From Acetobacter oryzoeni (GTDB lineage Bacteria > Pseudomonadota > Alphaproteobacteria > Acetobacterales > Acetobacteraceae): 64,000 nucleotides of DNA. Made by a program: the position numbers and the translations under genes. The first letter of the stretch is position 1; each line of letters starts with the position of its first letter. Shown one piece after another: positions 63,826 to 64,000 of the stretch. The notes below the pieces were generated by a model, which saw only the letters and a list, made by a program, of their open reading frames with translations, was not told where the DNA came from and made no database searches. Location: assembly GCF_004014775.2 (NCBI RefSeq), contig NZ_CP042808.1:2425001-2489000 (forward strand). Reading direction: 5' to 3'.

Positions 63826-63962
63826 ACAGACCCGGTTCAGAAACCACTTTTACTGACGAAATCAAATAAATCTGTCTGAATACAATCGGAAAGACAGAAG
63901 AATATCCGACTGTCTCCAATAGCTGATCTTTCCATCATCTCACAAAAAAGGAAAATACCTCC

Positions 63963-64000
63963 ATGTCCTCACGCTCGCTCAAAATGCTCGGCGGTGCTGT
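63963..64000 (+). CDS. Start of a gene cut by the window edge
   Basis: ATG at 63963 follows AAAGGAAAATACCTCC, a usable ribosome binding site; the first residues are MSSRSLKMLGGAV. Too short to identify. Confidence 0.5.
   Translation, partial: MSSRSLKMLGGA

Overview
The window looks like accessory DNA, most likely a large plasmid or plasmid-derived island, of an acetic acid bacterium (Acetobacteraceae, e.g. Acetobacter, Komagataeibacter or Gluconobacter). The case rests on an IS1380-family element (a family first described in Acetobacter pasteurianus), a leftward plasmid-type block (ParB-like, DUF932, toprim and DUF2493 proteins), high GC in most of the window and many insertion sequences. 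No rRNA, tRNA, CRISPR array, integrase or recognisable replication initiator was found. The genus is an inference.

Layout. 0.5-7.4 kb: plasmid housekeeping block on the minus strand, with two clear terminators and a hairpin cluster. 7.7-13.9 kb: defence island on the minus strand, made of a three-gene CBASS operon (CD-NTase, E2-like protein, CapV phospholipase; type II-short layout) and the two-gene IetAS system (AAA ATPase plus subtilisin-like protease). 14.1-24.5 kb: metabolic and stress cargo, with a LysR remnant, a frameshifted MFS exporter, a LysR gene, VapBC, an antitoxin-like gene, a possible (hydro)quinone detoxification group (glutathionyl-hydroquinone reductase, alpha/beta hydrolase, LysR, flavin reductase, VOC dioxygenase) and a YceI / cytochrome b561 / YceI set.

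24.7-45.4 kb: an IS graveyard. Two near-identical IS21 elements lie in direct orientation 15.2 kb apart. Each carries an ISL3 insertion at the same point of its right terminal repeat, in opposite orientations, and IS110-family elements sit in IS21 left ends. Between them are IS5, IS630 and IS1380 elements plus a secretion locus that these insertions split: a Hint-domain protein diverging from a double-glycine-leader peptide, an HlyD adaptor and a C39-peptidase ABC exporter.

45.4-61.8 kb: a second accessory island with many defence-like genes. It holds a truncated AT-rich membrane protein, an HNH protein, a possible HEPN protein, IS5, a nitrilase/LysR pair, a dGTPase, a gene broken by a 23-bp tandem duplication, and a translationally coupled pair of a 1623-aa P-loop NTPase with a nuclease-like N-terminus and a PD-(D/E)xK nuclease. 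That pair is the best candidate for an undescribed system. 62.0-64.0 kb: return to plasmid-like genes, with a repressor that has lost its S24 catalytic residues, an operator-like repeat pair and small membrane proteins.

All family assignments come from reading motifs; no database search was run.
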